A stretch of 64,000 bases of DNA from CAYUPI01 sp964446585. Its GTDB lineage: Bacteria > Verrucomicrobiota > Verrucomicrobiia > Limisphaerales > UBA8199. This document shows positions 7,868 through 17,623 of this stretch, one piece after another (position 1 is the first letter of the stretch; each line of letters begins with the position of its first letter). The stretch is from assembly GCA_964446585.1 (NCBI GenBank), contig CAYUPI010000029.1, positions 6,559 to 70,558 of the forward strand. Reading direction: 5' to 3'. Under the pieces are notes generated by a model, which was not told the origin of the DNA, did no database searches, and saw only the letters and a list, made by a program, of their open reading frames with translations. The position numbers were made by a program, and so were the translations under genes.

Positions 7868-8657
7868 AAGCGCGCATGAACTCCTCCAGGCGCTTGCGCT
7901 GAAGCCGCCCGAGAAACTGGCCGCCTTCGCGAAAAGTCGAGCCGACAATGAAACCGTCCGCCAGCGGAAGATAGGCCTTGATATTGGCCGGTGTCAGGCC
8001 CGAACCGATCAGGACCGGCACGCAGGCGCTTTTTTTGACCCGTCGTAGTTCGGCTTTGTCCGGCGGCTCGGTCGTCCGCGCGCCGGTGACGATCACGCCG
8101 TCCGCCAGAAAGAACTCCGCTTGTTTAACTTCGTCGATGATATTCAGGTCGCCAGTCAGCGCGTGCGAGCAGTGTTTCTTCTTCACATCGGCGAAGATCT
8201 TGATGTGCTCGCAGCCGAGCGCCTTCCGTTTCCGGAGCAACTGGCCGGCGCAGCCCTCGATTAACCCCGCGCCACCGACGTGCGCGAACACGTAACTTTC
8301 GACGCGCAAGAAATCAAGGTCGCACGCGCGGGCGATCTCGAGCGCAGTCTCGTTGGCGGCTTCGAGCACTTGGATGCCGACTGGGCCGGGAAAACGGCGG
8401 CGGACTTCGCGCGCAATTCGTTTCATCAGCTCGACCGCGGCCGGATGGAGCGGCGGCTTGATGTAGGGCAGGTCGTGGCTGTTCTCCAGCACGATGGCGT
8501 CCACACCGGCTTCCGAGAACTGGGCGAGGTCGGATAGAGCCTGATCAAGGATTGCCTCGTCATCACCCGAGTAACGCGGCGCACCGGGCAGAGGCAAAAC
8601 GGCGATCATCGCCGCCAGAAATTTATCGGGAAGCGGTCGCATGAGTGCCGTCCTCAT
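7821..8657 (-). CDS. BtpA/SgcQ family TIM-barrel protein
   Basis: A 278-residue protein of the BtpA/SgcQ family. The hallmark N-terminal strand AVLPLPGAPRY is at residues 19-29, followed by the (beta/alpha)8 pattern with VDAIVLENSHD, GIQVLEAAN, FLRVESYVFAHVGG, IKIFADVKKKHC, GVIVTG and VPVLIGSG. BtpA was named for a role in photosystem I accumulation in cyanobacteria, while SgcQ homologues sit in sugar operons; the catalytic role is not settled. The ATG overlaps the stop of the protease gene by one base (TAATG), so translation is coupled to it. The 3' end overlaps the convergent FlbD-like gene by 47 bases. Confidence 0.85.
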   Translation of the reverse strand: MRTALMRPLPDKFLAAMIAVLPLPGAPRYSGDDEAILDQALSDLAQFSEAGVDAIVLENSHDLPYIKPPLHPAAVELMKRIAREVRRRFPGPVGIQVLEAANETALEIARACDLDFLRVESYVFAHVGGAGLIEGCAGQLLRKRKALGCEHIKIFADVKKKHCSHALTGDLNIIDEVKQAEFFLADGVIVTGARTTEPPDKAELRRVKKSACVPVLIGSGLTPANIKAYLPLADGFIVGSTFREGGQFLGRLQRKRLEEFMRAFKSARRPTRSAESRS

Positions 8658-11600
8658 TACCTTAGCGCCTTGTTCGGATGCGGGGGCGGGGGTGGGACGG
8701 TGACGGGGTGCAGCCGAATCTCCTGCTGCAACTGCTCGAGGGCGCGTTTGAGCTGCGCGTCTTCGCCCAGGTAGGCGGCATGCGGCGGATTGTCCACCAC
8801 GATGTCCGGATCGACGCCATGACCTTCAATCAGCCATTTGCCTTCAGGCCCGTACACGCCATATTCGGCAGCTGACGCGATGCCTTTATCAACGAGCCAA
8901 TTATCGAAGGAGAGCCAGATTTCGCCGCCCCAGGTGCGGGTGCCGATCACCTTGCCCAGGCCGAGTCGCTTGAAGCCTTCGGTGAAGGCCTCGCCATCCG
9001 AGCCGGTGCGTTCGTCGCACAGAACGACGGCATGACCGCGAAAGGCGTATTGCATGTTCCAGTAGGGAGCGCCGACGCGGCCCTGCCAGAAGAACCAGGC
9101 CTTGCGCATCAGCTTTTCCAGAATCCAACTGTCGATATTGCCGCCGCCGTTGTGCCGGACATCGACGATCAAGCCCTCGCGTTGGAACACGGGATAGAAA
9201 TCGCGCGCCCACTGGGCGATGTCGCGCGGCCCCATCGCGCGCAGGTGCACGTAGCCGATGCGGCCTTTTCCCAATTCCTCAACTTGCAGGCGCCGGGTGT
9301 AGTCCCATTCGTCGTAGCGCAGATCCGCTTCCTGTTCGATCGTGATGGGAACCACGACCACCTCGCGGGCGGTTGCGGCGGCCGGGGTTTTGACGCGCAA
9401 GAGGACTTGGCGGTTGGCCTGGTTCCGCAGCAAGTCGCCGATGCCTGGCAATGTTGAAAGCGATACGCCATTGATCATTTCCAGGATATCGCCCTCGTGA
9501 ATGTTGATGCCCGGCCGAGCCAGCGGCGAGCTGCGCTGCGGGTAATCCGAATCGGATTGGTAAATATGGGCGACGCGGTATCCGCCCCCGGCGGCGTCGC
9601 GCTCCAGGCGCGCGCCCAGGGCGCCGAGCTTGATTTTGTCCGGGCTTTCGCGTTGATCGCCGCCAACGACGAAAATGTGCAGCGCAGAAAGCTCGCCCAC
9701 CATCTCAGCGATCAGGTCACTCAGTTCCTCCCGGTCCGTGACGCGGTCCACGAGCGGCAAATTCTTCTTCAGCACCGCCGGCCAGTCCACGCCGTGGAGG
9801 TTGCGGTCGTAAAAGAAATCGCGCTCGAGACGCCACGCTTCGGTGAACATCTGGCGCCATTCCTGGCGCGGGTTGAGCGAGAAGGTCCAGTCGTTCAATG
9901 GCACGCTTTTCTCCAGTTTCGACGGCGCCGTCGCGTCCACCTCCACTATGTAGAAGTTGTCGTCCTTGCGGATGAGGATTTTCTTTCGGTCGGTGGAAAG
10001 TTCGAAACTCTTGATCGACTCGGCCAAGGTCTTGAGTTTCGGCTCCTGATTGGTGATGTCCAGGGTCCGGAGCGCAACGTTCGTGCTGCCCTCCAGACCC
10101 GTTCCGCTCGATAGCAGGAAGAGCCGCTTGGCGGTCATCTCGAGGATTCTATAGTTACCTGGCGGCACCGGAACGCGCTCGACGCGCGATTCGATTCCCG
10201 GCAAATCAATCGTAACGGCCGGCACGGCGTTGGTATCGGATTCCTTTTCCTTGCTGTCTTTTTTCTTTTCCTTTTCGACAGGATGCAGTTCATCCGGCGG
10301 CTGGAAAGGAGAGCGTTGGTCCTTGACGAGTGACACGTGGTAGATCTCCACCGGCAAGTCGAAGAACGGTTCAGGCTCGCGCAAACCCCAGGGGGATGGA
10401 ACGGCGGATTCTAGGTGACGCTCGGAGAGGAAATAGAGCCACTTGCCGTCGGGGCTCCACGCCGGGCTGGAGCTGCTGACGCGGTCGCTAGTCAGGGGGG
10501 TCGCGCTGCCGGACTTGAGATTGTAAAACCAAATCTGCGGATAAGTGTTATCGGCCACGCGCACATAGGCCAGCCATTGGCTGTCGGGAGACCAGGCGAA
10601 ATCGGAGAACTCAGCGCTTTGGGACGTGGCAATGCGCTGCGCCTTCTTTTCGTCGAGGTTGAAAACCCAGAGATGCCAATCCTTGTCGCCGAACGCTACC
10701 CACTTGCCATCCGGTGAGGGCACGCCTTCGAAACGGAAGACTTTGCCGTCGCTGGTCAGTTGCTCGGGTTTGCCCACGCCGTTGGCGGGCAGTCGGTAAA
10801 ATTCCAGTTCGCCCGTGGCGTCGGAGAGAGCAAGCAGCGATTTGCCATCGGGCAAAAAGCGCGCCTCGCGGTATCGAATGCCGGCGTCGTGCGTGGCCTC
10901 GACGAGACGGCCCTGATCGGCAGGCGCGACGAAGGCCTGGCCGCGCGCCGTTAACACCAGCCGGTCACCGTCTGGCGACAAATGAGCGGCGGTCAAGAAC
11001 TGCACCGGTTTCTTGACCCATTTTTCGCGTTCCTGATCGAAATCGGAAGTCAGTGTGATTGGGATCAGTCGGTCTGACTTCCGGGCAATGTCGAACAGGT
11101 GCAGGTCCGCGCCGAGTTGATAGATGATGCGACCATCGTCGAGCGCGGGCGATTTCACATCCCACCCCTTGTGTTTGGTGAGTTGTTGCAAGTCTCCACC
11201 TTTGGGATTCATCGACCAGAGGTTCATTGTGCCATCACGATCGGTGACGAAATAAACGCGGCCTTGCCACCACATCGGCGCCTTGCTGGTGCCGGCAAAA
11301 TCCTCGGTCAGCGGCGCGGCCTCGGGCTCGCCAAGAGTGTACTTCCACAAATGCTGAATGGTGCCGCCTTGATATCGTTTAGTGCTGCTGCCCTGAAACG
11401 GGAGCCGCGTGAAATACAGAGTCTTGCCTGCGGGGTCGAACACGCCGTCGCGCGCCTGGCTCAACGGGAGCAGCGTCTGCTCGCCGGATTTCAAGTCGAT
11501 GGTGGCCAGTTGCCAATTCGGCAGCGTCGAGAACTGCATGGTCGAATAGAGCAGCTTGCCATCCGGCGACCAGCCGACGACCGAGGCCGCACGGCCCTCG

Positions 11601-11968
11601 AAGGTCCGCCGCGTCGGCAAGCCACCCTCCACCGGCATGGTATAAACCTCGGTCGGGCCTTCGTATTCGGCGGAAAAGGCGAGCGTCTGGCCGTCCGGCG
11701 AAAAGGCGGCGTGCGATTCGGTGCCAGGGTGCGAAGTCAGCCGTTGGGCCATGCCGCCCTGAACGCTGACGCGCCAGAGATCGCCTTCAGCGGTGAAAAC
11801 GATCGTGCTGCCATGAATGGCGGGGAATCGGTAATAGCCCTGCGGCGCGTGGCCTGTGTTTTCTTCGGCCTGGAGCGCCCTCAGGCACGCAGACAAAAGA
11901 ACGATGCCAAGTGCTGAGCGCGTAATTTCACGAAGGGAATGCAGAGGTGTCATACACAGAAGGGTCAT
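8657..11968 (-). CDS. Tricorn-like S41 protease with beta-propeller and PDZ domains
   Basis: A 1103-residue exported serine protease of the tricorn type. Order: a signal sequence with a lipobox-like LLSAC at about 24-28 (or cleavage after LQA); two TolB/WD40-like propellers (repeated FSPDG, WSPDGK, PDGK blades, about residues 45-590); a charged linker (KEKKKDSKEKES); the helical core (GELSALHIF); a PDZ domain (about 800-890); and the S41 catalytic domain. That domain has DVRHNGGGNIDS and the nucleophile in ERTGSDGEAF (about Ser990), then a C-terminal glutamate in GKWLIEGHGVDPD. Tricorn cuts peptides made by other proteases into small ones. Here an envelope location is likely. A second ATG at 11953 gives a more usual signal peptide. 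BtpA-like follows with a one-base overlap. Confidence 0.93.
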   Translation of the reverse strand: MTLLCMTPLHSLREITRSALGIVLLSACLRALQAEENTGHAPQGYYRFPAIHGSTIVFTAEGDLWRVSVQGGMAQRLTSHPGTESHAAFSPDGQTLAFSAEYEGPTEVYTMPVEGGLPTRRTFEGRAASVVGWSPDGKLLYSTMQFSTLPNWQLATIDLKSGEQTLLPLSQARDGVFDPAGKTLYFTRLPFQGSSTKRYQGGTIQHLWKYTLGEPEAAPLTEDFAGTSKAPMWWQGRVYFVTDRDGTMNLWSMNPKGGDLQQLTKHKGWDVKSPALDDGRIIYQLGADLHLFDIARKSDRLIPITLTSDFDQEREKWVKKPVQFLTAAHLSPDGDRLVLTARGQAFVAPADQGRLVEATHDAGIRYREARFLPDGKSLLALSDATGELEFYRLPANGVGKPEQLTSDGKVFRFEGVPSPDGKWVAFGDKDWHLWVFNLDEKKAQRIATSQSAEFSDFAWSPDSQWLAYVRVADNTYPQIWFYNLKSGSATPLTSDRVSSSSPAWSPDGKWLYFLSERHLESAVPSPWGLREPEPFFDLPVEIYHVSLVKDQRSPFQPPDELHPVEKEKKKDSKEKESDTNAVPAVTIDLPGIESRVERVPVPPGNYRILEMTAKRLFLLSSGTGLEGSTNVALRTLDITNQEPKLKTLAESIKSFELSTDRKKILIRKDDNFYIVEVDATAPSKLEKSVPLNDWTFSLNPRQEWRQMFTEAWRLERDFFYDRNLHGVDWPAVLKKNLPLVDRVTDREELSDLIAEMVGELSALHIFVVGGDQRESPDKIKLGALGARLERDAAGGGYRVAHIYQSDSDYPQRSSPLARPGINIHEGDILEMINGVSLSTLPGIGDLLRNQANRQVLLRVKTPAAATAREVVVVPITIEQEADLRYDEWDYTRRLQVEELGKGRIGYVHLRAMGPRDIAQWARDFYPVFQREGLIVDVRHNGGGNIDSWILEKLMRKAWFFWQGRVGAPYWNMQYAFRGHAVVLCDERTGSDGEAFTEGFKRLGLGKVIGTRTWGGEIWLSFDNWLVDKGIASAAEYGVYGPEGKWLIEGHGVDPDIVVDNPPHAAYLGEDAQLKRALEQLQQEIRLHPVTVPPPPPHPNKALR

Positions 11969-12525
11969 GGCTGATGACCGCGGTTTATAAGCCGAGGGAA
12001 AAAGCTGTCAAGCACGGAGACCGCGATCAGAAATCCGAAGGCCGAAATCCGAAGGCCGAATGCCGAAGCCCGAAAGAAGCCCGAGGTCCCAAATCCGTAT
12101 TCATGTCGTCGGGATTTCAAAATTGGCGGCTGCTGACTTGGAGGCTGCCATTCTCGACGAATTCTTTCCCCTGGTGGTCAAACAACTACCAGTTCAGATA
12201 AGCTACTTAGCAGATCCAATCAGCGGCTAAGTCTTGAAGCTAATCGCTCACTGCCACGCTATCGTTCGGGGGACTCCACGTGCCGAAAGCGAAAATCACT
12301 GAAGCATAATCTACTAAGCTGTGCGTCACGGGATTGCACGTTTGTGGACAACATGAGGCTTTCGCATCCCCAATTTGCAGGAAGTGTTTGGCGCGCTTCT
12401 TGCGCACCGACCTGCGCAATCGTGAAGGAAGTCATGAAGCGCTCGACGATTGTGTGAGCGTGTTGTTGTCGCTTGCAGACCGGTGGTCTTGTGGTAAAGT
12501 TTATTTCGTCGTTGGAATTGGAAAA
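11969..12525. other. Divergent intergenic region, protease / prepilin-like gene
   Basis: A gap of 557 bases between two divergent genes, so it must contain both promoters. I see a heptamer tandem repeat (12031-12072) and a 7-bp inverted repeat ACTTAGC/GCTAAGT at about 12208-12235, but no clear promoter boxes. The open frames here owe their length to the repeat and have no recognisable protein character. Confidence 0.6.
12031..12072. repeat. Six-copy 7-bp tandem repeat (AANNCCG)
   Basis: Six direct heptamers: AAATCCG, AAGGCCG, AAATCCG, AAGGCCG, AATGCCG, AAGCCCG. The first four form two identical 14-mers. The array decays into AAAGAAGCCCG afterwards. It lies upstream of the tricorn-like gene in non-coding sequence and resembles the short heptanucleotide repeats seen in some other bacterial genomes. 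Confidence 0.9.
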
Positions 12526-13398
12526 ATGAAAGAGGGAAGTGTTGTGGGAGGCCGGGGAATCAGGAGCGCTTTTACCTTGATCGAGCTACTGGTGGTCATC
12601 GCCATCATCGCGATCCTGGCGAGCTTGCTGATGCCCGCATTGGTCGTGGCCAAGCTGAAAGCGCAAGGGACGTATTGCCTCGGCAATATGAAGCAGCTGG
12701 GCATTGCCTGGTCGATGTACAGCCAGGATTATTCCGATTTTCTGGCCCCCAACAGCGACCTGGGGAACGAAGGCAAAGATTTCGACAACCCTGCCTGGGT
12801 GGCGGGCACGATGAGCTATGCGACGGACCCGGTTTCACTTTCCGAAGACACCAACATGGATTTACTCATCGGAGCCGATTACGCCAAGTTTGGCTCGCTG
12901 GGACCCTACACGCGGAACCCGGGACTCTATCATTGTCCGGGAGACAAGAGCTCAGTGACAGCCGACAGCGGGACGTATGTGCGCGTACGCAGCATCGCGA
13001 TGAACGGCTGGGTCGGGTACGACACGCGCGACTGGCTGCAGCCGCCGTCACCACCGTACTACAAACTGAATTTCAAGATGCCGGACATGGTCAATCCGGG
13101 CCCAGCCCAGACCTGGGTGTTCATCGACGAGCGGGAAGACAGCATCAATGACGGCTGGTTTGCTTTGGATATGGTGAACCAAGGGAGCCTGGCCGAATGG
13201 GTGGACGTGCCGGCAAACTATCATAACCGCTCGGCCACTCTCTCTTTTGCGGACGGACATGCCCAAGCGAGGAAATGGCAGGACCCGCGCACGATGCCAA
13301 CGCTCAATCGCGGCGTTCCGGTGATCAAGGGCCTGGCCTGTCCGAACAATCCGGACGTAAGTTGGCTCCAGAGCCACACGACGGGTTTGGCACGCTGA
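12526..13398 (+). CDS. Prepilin-type N-terminal domain protein with H-X9-DG motif
   Basis: A 290-residue pseudopilin-like protein. The N-terminus has the class III-like type IV prepilin signal AFTLIELLVVIAIIAILA after a short basic leader, with the Glu at +5 of the mature start, followed by a helical stalk (VVAKLKAQ) and a Cys-containing globular domain. Near the end it carries the prepilin-processing-associated H-X9-DG signature (H...SFADGHA). Such proteins are very numerous in Verrucomicrobiota and Planctomycetota. They are thought to enter the envelope through type II secretion/type IV pilus machinery, but their role is unknown. The ATG at 12526 (MKEGSVV) is preferred because the 64 codons upstream show no pilin character. 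No pilus assembly genes are nearby. Confidence 0.88.
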   Translation: MKEGSVVGGRGIRSAFTLIELLVVIAIIAILASLLMPALVVAKLKAQGTYCLGNMKQLGIAWSMYSQDYSDFLAPNSDLGNEGKDFDNPAWVAGTMSYATDPVSLSEDTNMDLLIGADYAKFGSLGPYTRNPGLYHCPGDKSSVTADSGTYVRVRSIAMNGWVGYDTRDWLQPPSPPYYKLNFKMPDMVNPGPAQTWVFIDEREDSINDGWFALDMVNQGSLAEWVDVPANYHNRSATLSFADGHAQARKWQDPRTMPTLNRGVPVIKGLACPNNPDVSWLQSHTTGLAR

Positions 13399-13429
13399 CG
13401 AAGGGCGGGCTGAAGATTCGTTTGAACTG

Positions 13430-14986
13430 ATGAAAAACATAAGCGCCGCCCTCCTGTACACCCTAGCCCTTAGCATCCTGACGCCATGCATTCAAAACGT
13501 GGTCCTCGGCCAGAGCTACACGATTGCGGACCTGGGCACGCCAGACGATTCGTATAGCGAGGCCCATGGGCTCAATAATTCGAATGGCGTCGTGGGCGAG
13601 TTCGAGCTGACAAACTCGTTCAGTGTCAGCGCGTTTTGGTACCGGGACGGCACACGCACCAACATCGGAACTCTAACGGGCAACCCCTACGCGGTGGCCT
13701 GGGGGATCAACGAGACCAATGCGATCGTCGGAGAATCCGCTGTAGGAGTTGATACGCATGCGTTCGTGTACAGCAACGGCGTGATGACGGATCTCGGCAC
13801 TTTAGGCGGTAGTTTCGTTGGCGGATACAGCAGCGCTCACGCGATCAATCGCTCCGGCCAAATCGTTGGGGAATCGAGCACCTCCTTTATGCTGGCGAGC
13901 ACCATTCATGCGGTGCTCTACAGCGGAGGCACAAAGACTGATCTGGGAGCCCTGGGCGGAGATTACAGTAGCGCCAACGGCGTCAACAGTTCGGGGATAA
14001 TCGTTGGCGAATCCGATGTCGTGGAGCAAGGCGTTACGAACGTGCATGCGTTCGTCTATACCAACAATCCGATGAAGGACCTGGGGACTTTGGGAGGGAC
14101 CTATAGCAGCGCCAACGGCATCAATGACTCTAGCGTGATTGTCGGCGAGTCCGAGACGGTGATCGGCGGCGTTTCCAATCTTCACGCCTTCATCTATCAG
14201 AACGGCGTCATGAGCGATCTGGGGACGCTGGGCGGTTCAGCAAGCAGCGCCAGCGCCGTCAACAGTTCCGGGCAGATCGTTGGGTATGCGACGGATGCCA
14301 GCGATGTTTCGTGTGCGTTCCTGTATATTGGCTCCACGATGCTCAGGCTCATCGACCACATTCCCGCCGCGTCCGGCTGGACGAACCTGACCTCGGCGGA
14401 TGCGATCAATGATGCGGGGCAAATCGCCGGCACCGGATTCCTGGCGAACGGTTCCTTCCATGCCTACCTGCTCACTCCAGCGGGGCAGCTCATCGTTGGC
14501 ATTACCAATCCCGCGGCTAACGCCACGTTTGCGGCTCCGGCAACTTTCGTCGTCGGTGCCTTCACCACAGACAGCGCGGGCAGCGTGACCAACGTCCAGT
14601 TCCTGGTCAATGGCAGCGTGATTGGAAATTCCACTTCCGCCCCTTACAGCGCGACTGCCAATAGCCTGAGCGCGGGGAGCTACCGGTTGACCGCCGTGGC
14701 GTCGGACGATACCGGGCTGAAAGCAACCAACAGCATCAATGTCACGGTCACCAGCAGCTCGCCTTCTCGGCCGACGATTCTGAACCCAACTTTCGACGGC
14801 GCCGGTTTCAGTTTCTCTTTTTCCACGGAAACCGGCTATACTTACGAAGGACAATTCACTACGCCGCTGGCCTCTTCGAACAACTGGCTCACCTTTACCA
14901 ACCTGACCGGGGACGGCTCGACCGTCCGCGTCACGAACTCGACTCCGACCAACACGCAGCGTTACTATCGGGTTGTCGCGCATTAG
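13430..14986 (+). CDS. Secreted HAF-repeat protein with Ig-like and C-terminal YYR domain
   Basis: A 518-residue exported protein with a signal peptide (about 1-28, cleaved after VLG or GQS). Residues 30-350 hold six or seven ~45-residue HAF repeats of the form HAFVYSNGVMTDLGTLGG...INxSGQIVGES, which form beta-propeller-like blades. Residues about 355-440 are a bacterial Ig-like domain (GITNPAANATFAAPATF...). The last ~70 residues are the small beta domain ending RYYRVVAH that recurs at the C-terminus of most secreted proteins in this window. Function is unknown; an extracellular binding role is plausible. It lies 31 bases after the prepilin-like gene and 9 bases before the glycan cluster. 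Confidence 0.87.
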   Translation: MKNISAALLYTLALSILTPCIQNVVLGQSYTIADLGTPDDSYSEAHGLNNSNGVVGEFELTNSFSVSAFWYRDGTRTNIGTLTGNPYAVAWGINETNAIVGESAVGVDTHAFVYSNGVMTDLGTLGGSFVGGYSSAHAINRSGQIVGESSTSFMLASTIHAVLYSGGTKTDLGALGGDYSSANGVNSSGIIVGESDVVEQGVTNVHAFVYTNNPMKDLGTLGGTYSSANGINDSSVIVGESETVIGGVSNLHAFIYQNGVMSDLGTLGGSASSASAVNSSGQIVGYATDASDVSCAFLYIGSTMLRLIDHIPAASGWTNLTSADAINDAGQIAGTGFLANGSFHAYLLTPAGQLIVGITNPAANATFAAPATFVVGAFTTDSAGSVTNVQFLVNGSVIGNSTSAPYSATANSLSAGSYRLTAVASDDTGLKATNSINVTVTSSSPSRPTILNPTFDGAGFSFSFSTETGYTYEGQFTTPLASSNNWLTFTNLTGDGSTVRVTNSTPTNTQRYYRVVAH

Positions 14987-14995
14987 GCGTGCTGC

Positions 14996-17623
14996 ATGAT
15001 AACGAATGCCGGTTGCTCTTCCAGGAAAGCGGTGACCCCCGCGGCGCCGGTCGGCGCTGGCGCGGCGGATGGCCATCTCCAGGCAAAAGGAAAATTCCTG
15101 TTTCTGGGCGACCAGAAATTCTATGTGCGCGGCGTGACCTACGGACCGTTTCGACCGGAACCTGACGGCTGCGATTACCATCGGCCTGAAGTTGTCGAAC
15201 GGGATTTTGCGCTGATGCACCGATACGGTATTAACGCGCTTCGTACCTACACTCAACCGCCAAAGTGGTTGCTCGATCTGGCGGCGGAGCACGATTTGAA
15301 AGTGCTGGTCGGCCTGCCGTGGGAACAGCACGTAACGTTTCTGGCGGAGCGGAAGCGAGCGCGAGACATCGAGCAGCGCATCCGAAGGGCGGTGCGCGAA
15401 TGCGCCGGCCATACTGCCTTGCTGGGCTACGCCATCGGCAACGAAATCCCCGCTCCGATCGTCCGCTGGCACGGGCATCGCCGCCTCGAGCAGTATATCG
15501 AACGCCTCTACTGGGCCGCGAAGGAGGAGGACCAGGACGGCCTGGTCACTTATGTGAATTATCCTTCGACCGAGTACCTGGAGCTGCCCTTCCTGGATTT
15601 TGCCGCGTTCAACGTGTATCTGGAATCGCGGGACAAGTTACGGTCCTACCTGGCCCGGTTGCAAAACATTACCGGAGACCGGCCGCTGGTGATGGGGGAA
15701 GTTGGCCTGGACAGTCTGCGACATGGGGAAGCGGGTCAAGCGCAAGTCCTGCAGTGGCAAACACTGGCGGCGTTTGATGCCGGCTGCGCCGGGCTGTTTC
15801 TTTTCGCCTGGACCGACGAGTGGCACCGCGGTGGTCACGATATCGATGATTGGAAATTCGGACTGACGACGAGCACTCGCCAGCCCAAAGCGGCCCTGGA
15901 GACCGTTCGGAAAGAATTTCAAGAGGTCCCTTTTCCGACAGGCCGCGCGTGGCCATTTATTTCCGTGGTGGTCTGCAGCTACAACGGCAGCGGGACGTTG
16001 CGCTGTTGTTTGGAAGGATTGCGGCGGCTGGACTATCCGGCGTATGAATTTATCGTAGTGGATGACGGCTCGACGGATGGCACGGCGACACTGGCGGAGG
16101 AAAATGGAGCGCGGGTGGTCCGCATTCCCAACGGCGGCCTGAGCAACGCCCGGAACGTGGGTTGGCGCGCCGCCCGGGGTGAGATTGTGGCTTACCTGGA
16201 CGACGATACGTCGCCGGACATCCATTGGCTGAAGTACCTGGCCACCGCCTTCGAGTCAGCCGACCACGCGGGAGGCGGCGGGCCGAATATTGCTTTTCTG
16301 GAGGATGGTCTGGTGGCCCAAGGCGTGGATCACGCGCCGGGGAATCCGACGCAGGTGCTGGTGACCGATTCCGAAGCGGAGCATTTGCCGGGCTGCAACA
16401 TGGCCTTTCGGAAAAGTTGCCTCGAGGCGATCGGCGGATTTGATACTCAATTTCGAATCGCCGGCGACGACGTTGACTTGTGCTGGCGCCTGCAGGAACG
16501 GGGCTGGAAGCTGGGCTACCATCCCGCGGCGATGGTGTGGCATCACCGCCGCGGCACGCTGCGGGGCTATTGGCGGCAGCAGGTCAATTACGGCCGGGCC
16601 GAGGCGATGCTCGAGCGCAAGTGGCCGGAGAAATACAACGTCGTCGGGCATACCACCTGGAATGGCCGGCTCTACAGTAAAGGGCTGTTTTCCTTTCTGA
16701 GCTGGAGCCGGCGCCGGATCTACCATGGCACGTGGGGCAGCGCGCTGTTTCAATCCGTCTATAGCCTGGCGCCAGGCACGTTCACCTCGCTGCTGATGTT
16801 GCCGGAATGGTACCTGGTCATCGTCCTGCTTGCCGCCATATTCGCCTGCGGCGTTTTCTATCCGCCGCTGCGTTATGCGCTCCCACTGCTGGGCCTGGCC
16901 TTTGTGCCGCCACTGACGGCAGCGGCGCTGAGCGGGGCGCGGGCGTTTTTCAAAACCGGCCCGCGCGCACGCTGGTCGTGGTTGAAATTGGCCGTCGTGA
17001 CCGCGCTGTTGCACTTCGTCCAGCCGGCCGCCCGGCTCTGGGGGAGGGTCGGGTACGGATTGACGCCTTGGCGGCGCCGAGGCAGCGGGCGTTTGTCGCT
17101 ACCCCGGCCGCAATCCATCGATTGGTGGAGCGAAACCGACTGGCAAAGCGCGGACCAACGATTGCGTGCAATCGAGACTGCGTTGCGCAAGGGGGGCGCT
17201 TCGGTGGCACGCGGGGGTGAATACGATCGCTGGGACCTTGAGGTCCGCGGCGGCCTGCTTGGCACGGCGCGGCTGCTAATGGTGATCGAAGAGCATGGCG
17301 AGCGGCGACAGCAGGTGCGGCTCCGCCTGTGGCCGATGGCCGCGCCGATGACGCTCTTGGTGGCCAGCGTATTCGCACTGCTGGCCATGAGAGCTGCGCT
17401 GGACCTGGAATGGATCGCCTGGGCACTGCTGAATGTTCCGGCCGTGTTCCTGGTGGCGCGCACGCTCTATGAATGCGCCGGCGCGATGGCCGCGCTTAAG
17501 GAAGTCGTTTCGCAAAAAGAAGTGGAGCCGCTCAAAGCCGGCTCGGCGCCCACAGAGCCAGCCCTGCCCAAGGCGGCCACCGCCGAACTGGCGGAAGGCC
17601 GGGTCGGCGCTCCCACACTATGA
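14996..17623 (+). CDS. Glycosidase-glycosyltransferase (GT2) membrane fusion protein
   Basis: An 875-residue two-enzyme fusion. Residues ~30-315 are a TIM-barrel glycosidase-like domain of the GH2/GH5 clan, with a candidate acid/base Glu150 in AIGNE and nucleophile Glu235 in LVMGEVG, and an AWTDEW strand near 271. Residues ~320-560 are a family 2 glycosyltransferase with CSYNG, VVDDGST (356-360) and YLDDDTSPD (DDD 402-404), an acceptor-site GDDVDLCWR, and a WHHRRG-type motif. Membrane segments follow at ~595-645 and ~785-835. It probably extends or trims a glycan at the inner membrane. The start is uncertain: the ATG at 14996 has no strong ribosome site and a GTG 12 codons in is possible. The stop overlaps the ABC transporter start by 4 bases (ATGA). 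Confidence 0.87.
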   Translation: MITNAGCSSRKAVTPAAPVGAGAADGHLQAKGKFLFLGDQKFYVRGVTYGPFRPEPDGCDYHRPEVVERDFALMHRYGINALRTYTQPPKWLLDLAAEHDLKVLVGLPWEQHVTFLAERKRARDIEQRIRRAVRECAGHTALLGYAIGNEIPAPIVRWHGHRRLEQYIERLYWAAKEEDQDGLVTYVNYPSTEYLELPFLDFAAFNVYLESRDKLRSYLARLQNITGDRPLVMGEVGLDSLRHGEAGQAQVLQWQTLAAFDAGCAGLFLFAWTDEWHRGGHDIDDWKFGLTTSTRQPKAALETVRKEFQEVPFPTGRAWPFISVVVCSYNGSGTLRCCLEGLRRLDYPAYEFIVVDDGSTDGTATLAEENGARVVRIPNGGLSNARNVGWRAARGEIVAYLDDDTSPDIHWLKYLATAFESADHAGGGGPNIAFLEDGLVAQGVDHAPGNPTQVLVTDSEAEHLPGCNMAFRKSCLEAIGGFDTQFRIAGDDVDLCWRLQERGWKLGYHPAAMVWHHRRGTLRGYWRQQVNYGRAEAMLERKWPEKYNVVGHTTWNGRLYSKGLFSFLSWSRRRIYHGTWGSALFQSVYSLAPGTFTSLLMLPEWYLVIVLLAAIFACGVFYPPLRYALPLLGLAFVPPLTAAALSGARAFFKTGPRARWSWLKLAVVTALLHFVQPAARLWGRVGYGLTPWRRRGSGRLSLPRPQSIDWWSETDWQSADQRLRAIETALRKGGASVARGGEYDRWDLEVRGGLLGTARLLMVIEEHGERRQQVRLRLWPMAAPMTLLVASVFALLAMRAALDLEWIAWALLNVPAVFLVARTLYECAGAMAALKEVVSQKEVEPLKAGSAPTEPALPKAATAELAEGRVGAPTL

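Noticed and set aside
11947..12201. 84-codon frame on the + strand upstream of the prepilin-like gene
   Set aside because: Part of it is the translated heptamer repeat; the rest has no protein character.
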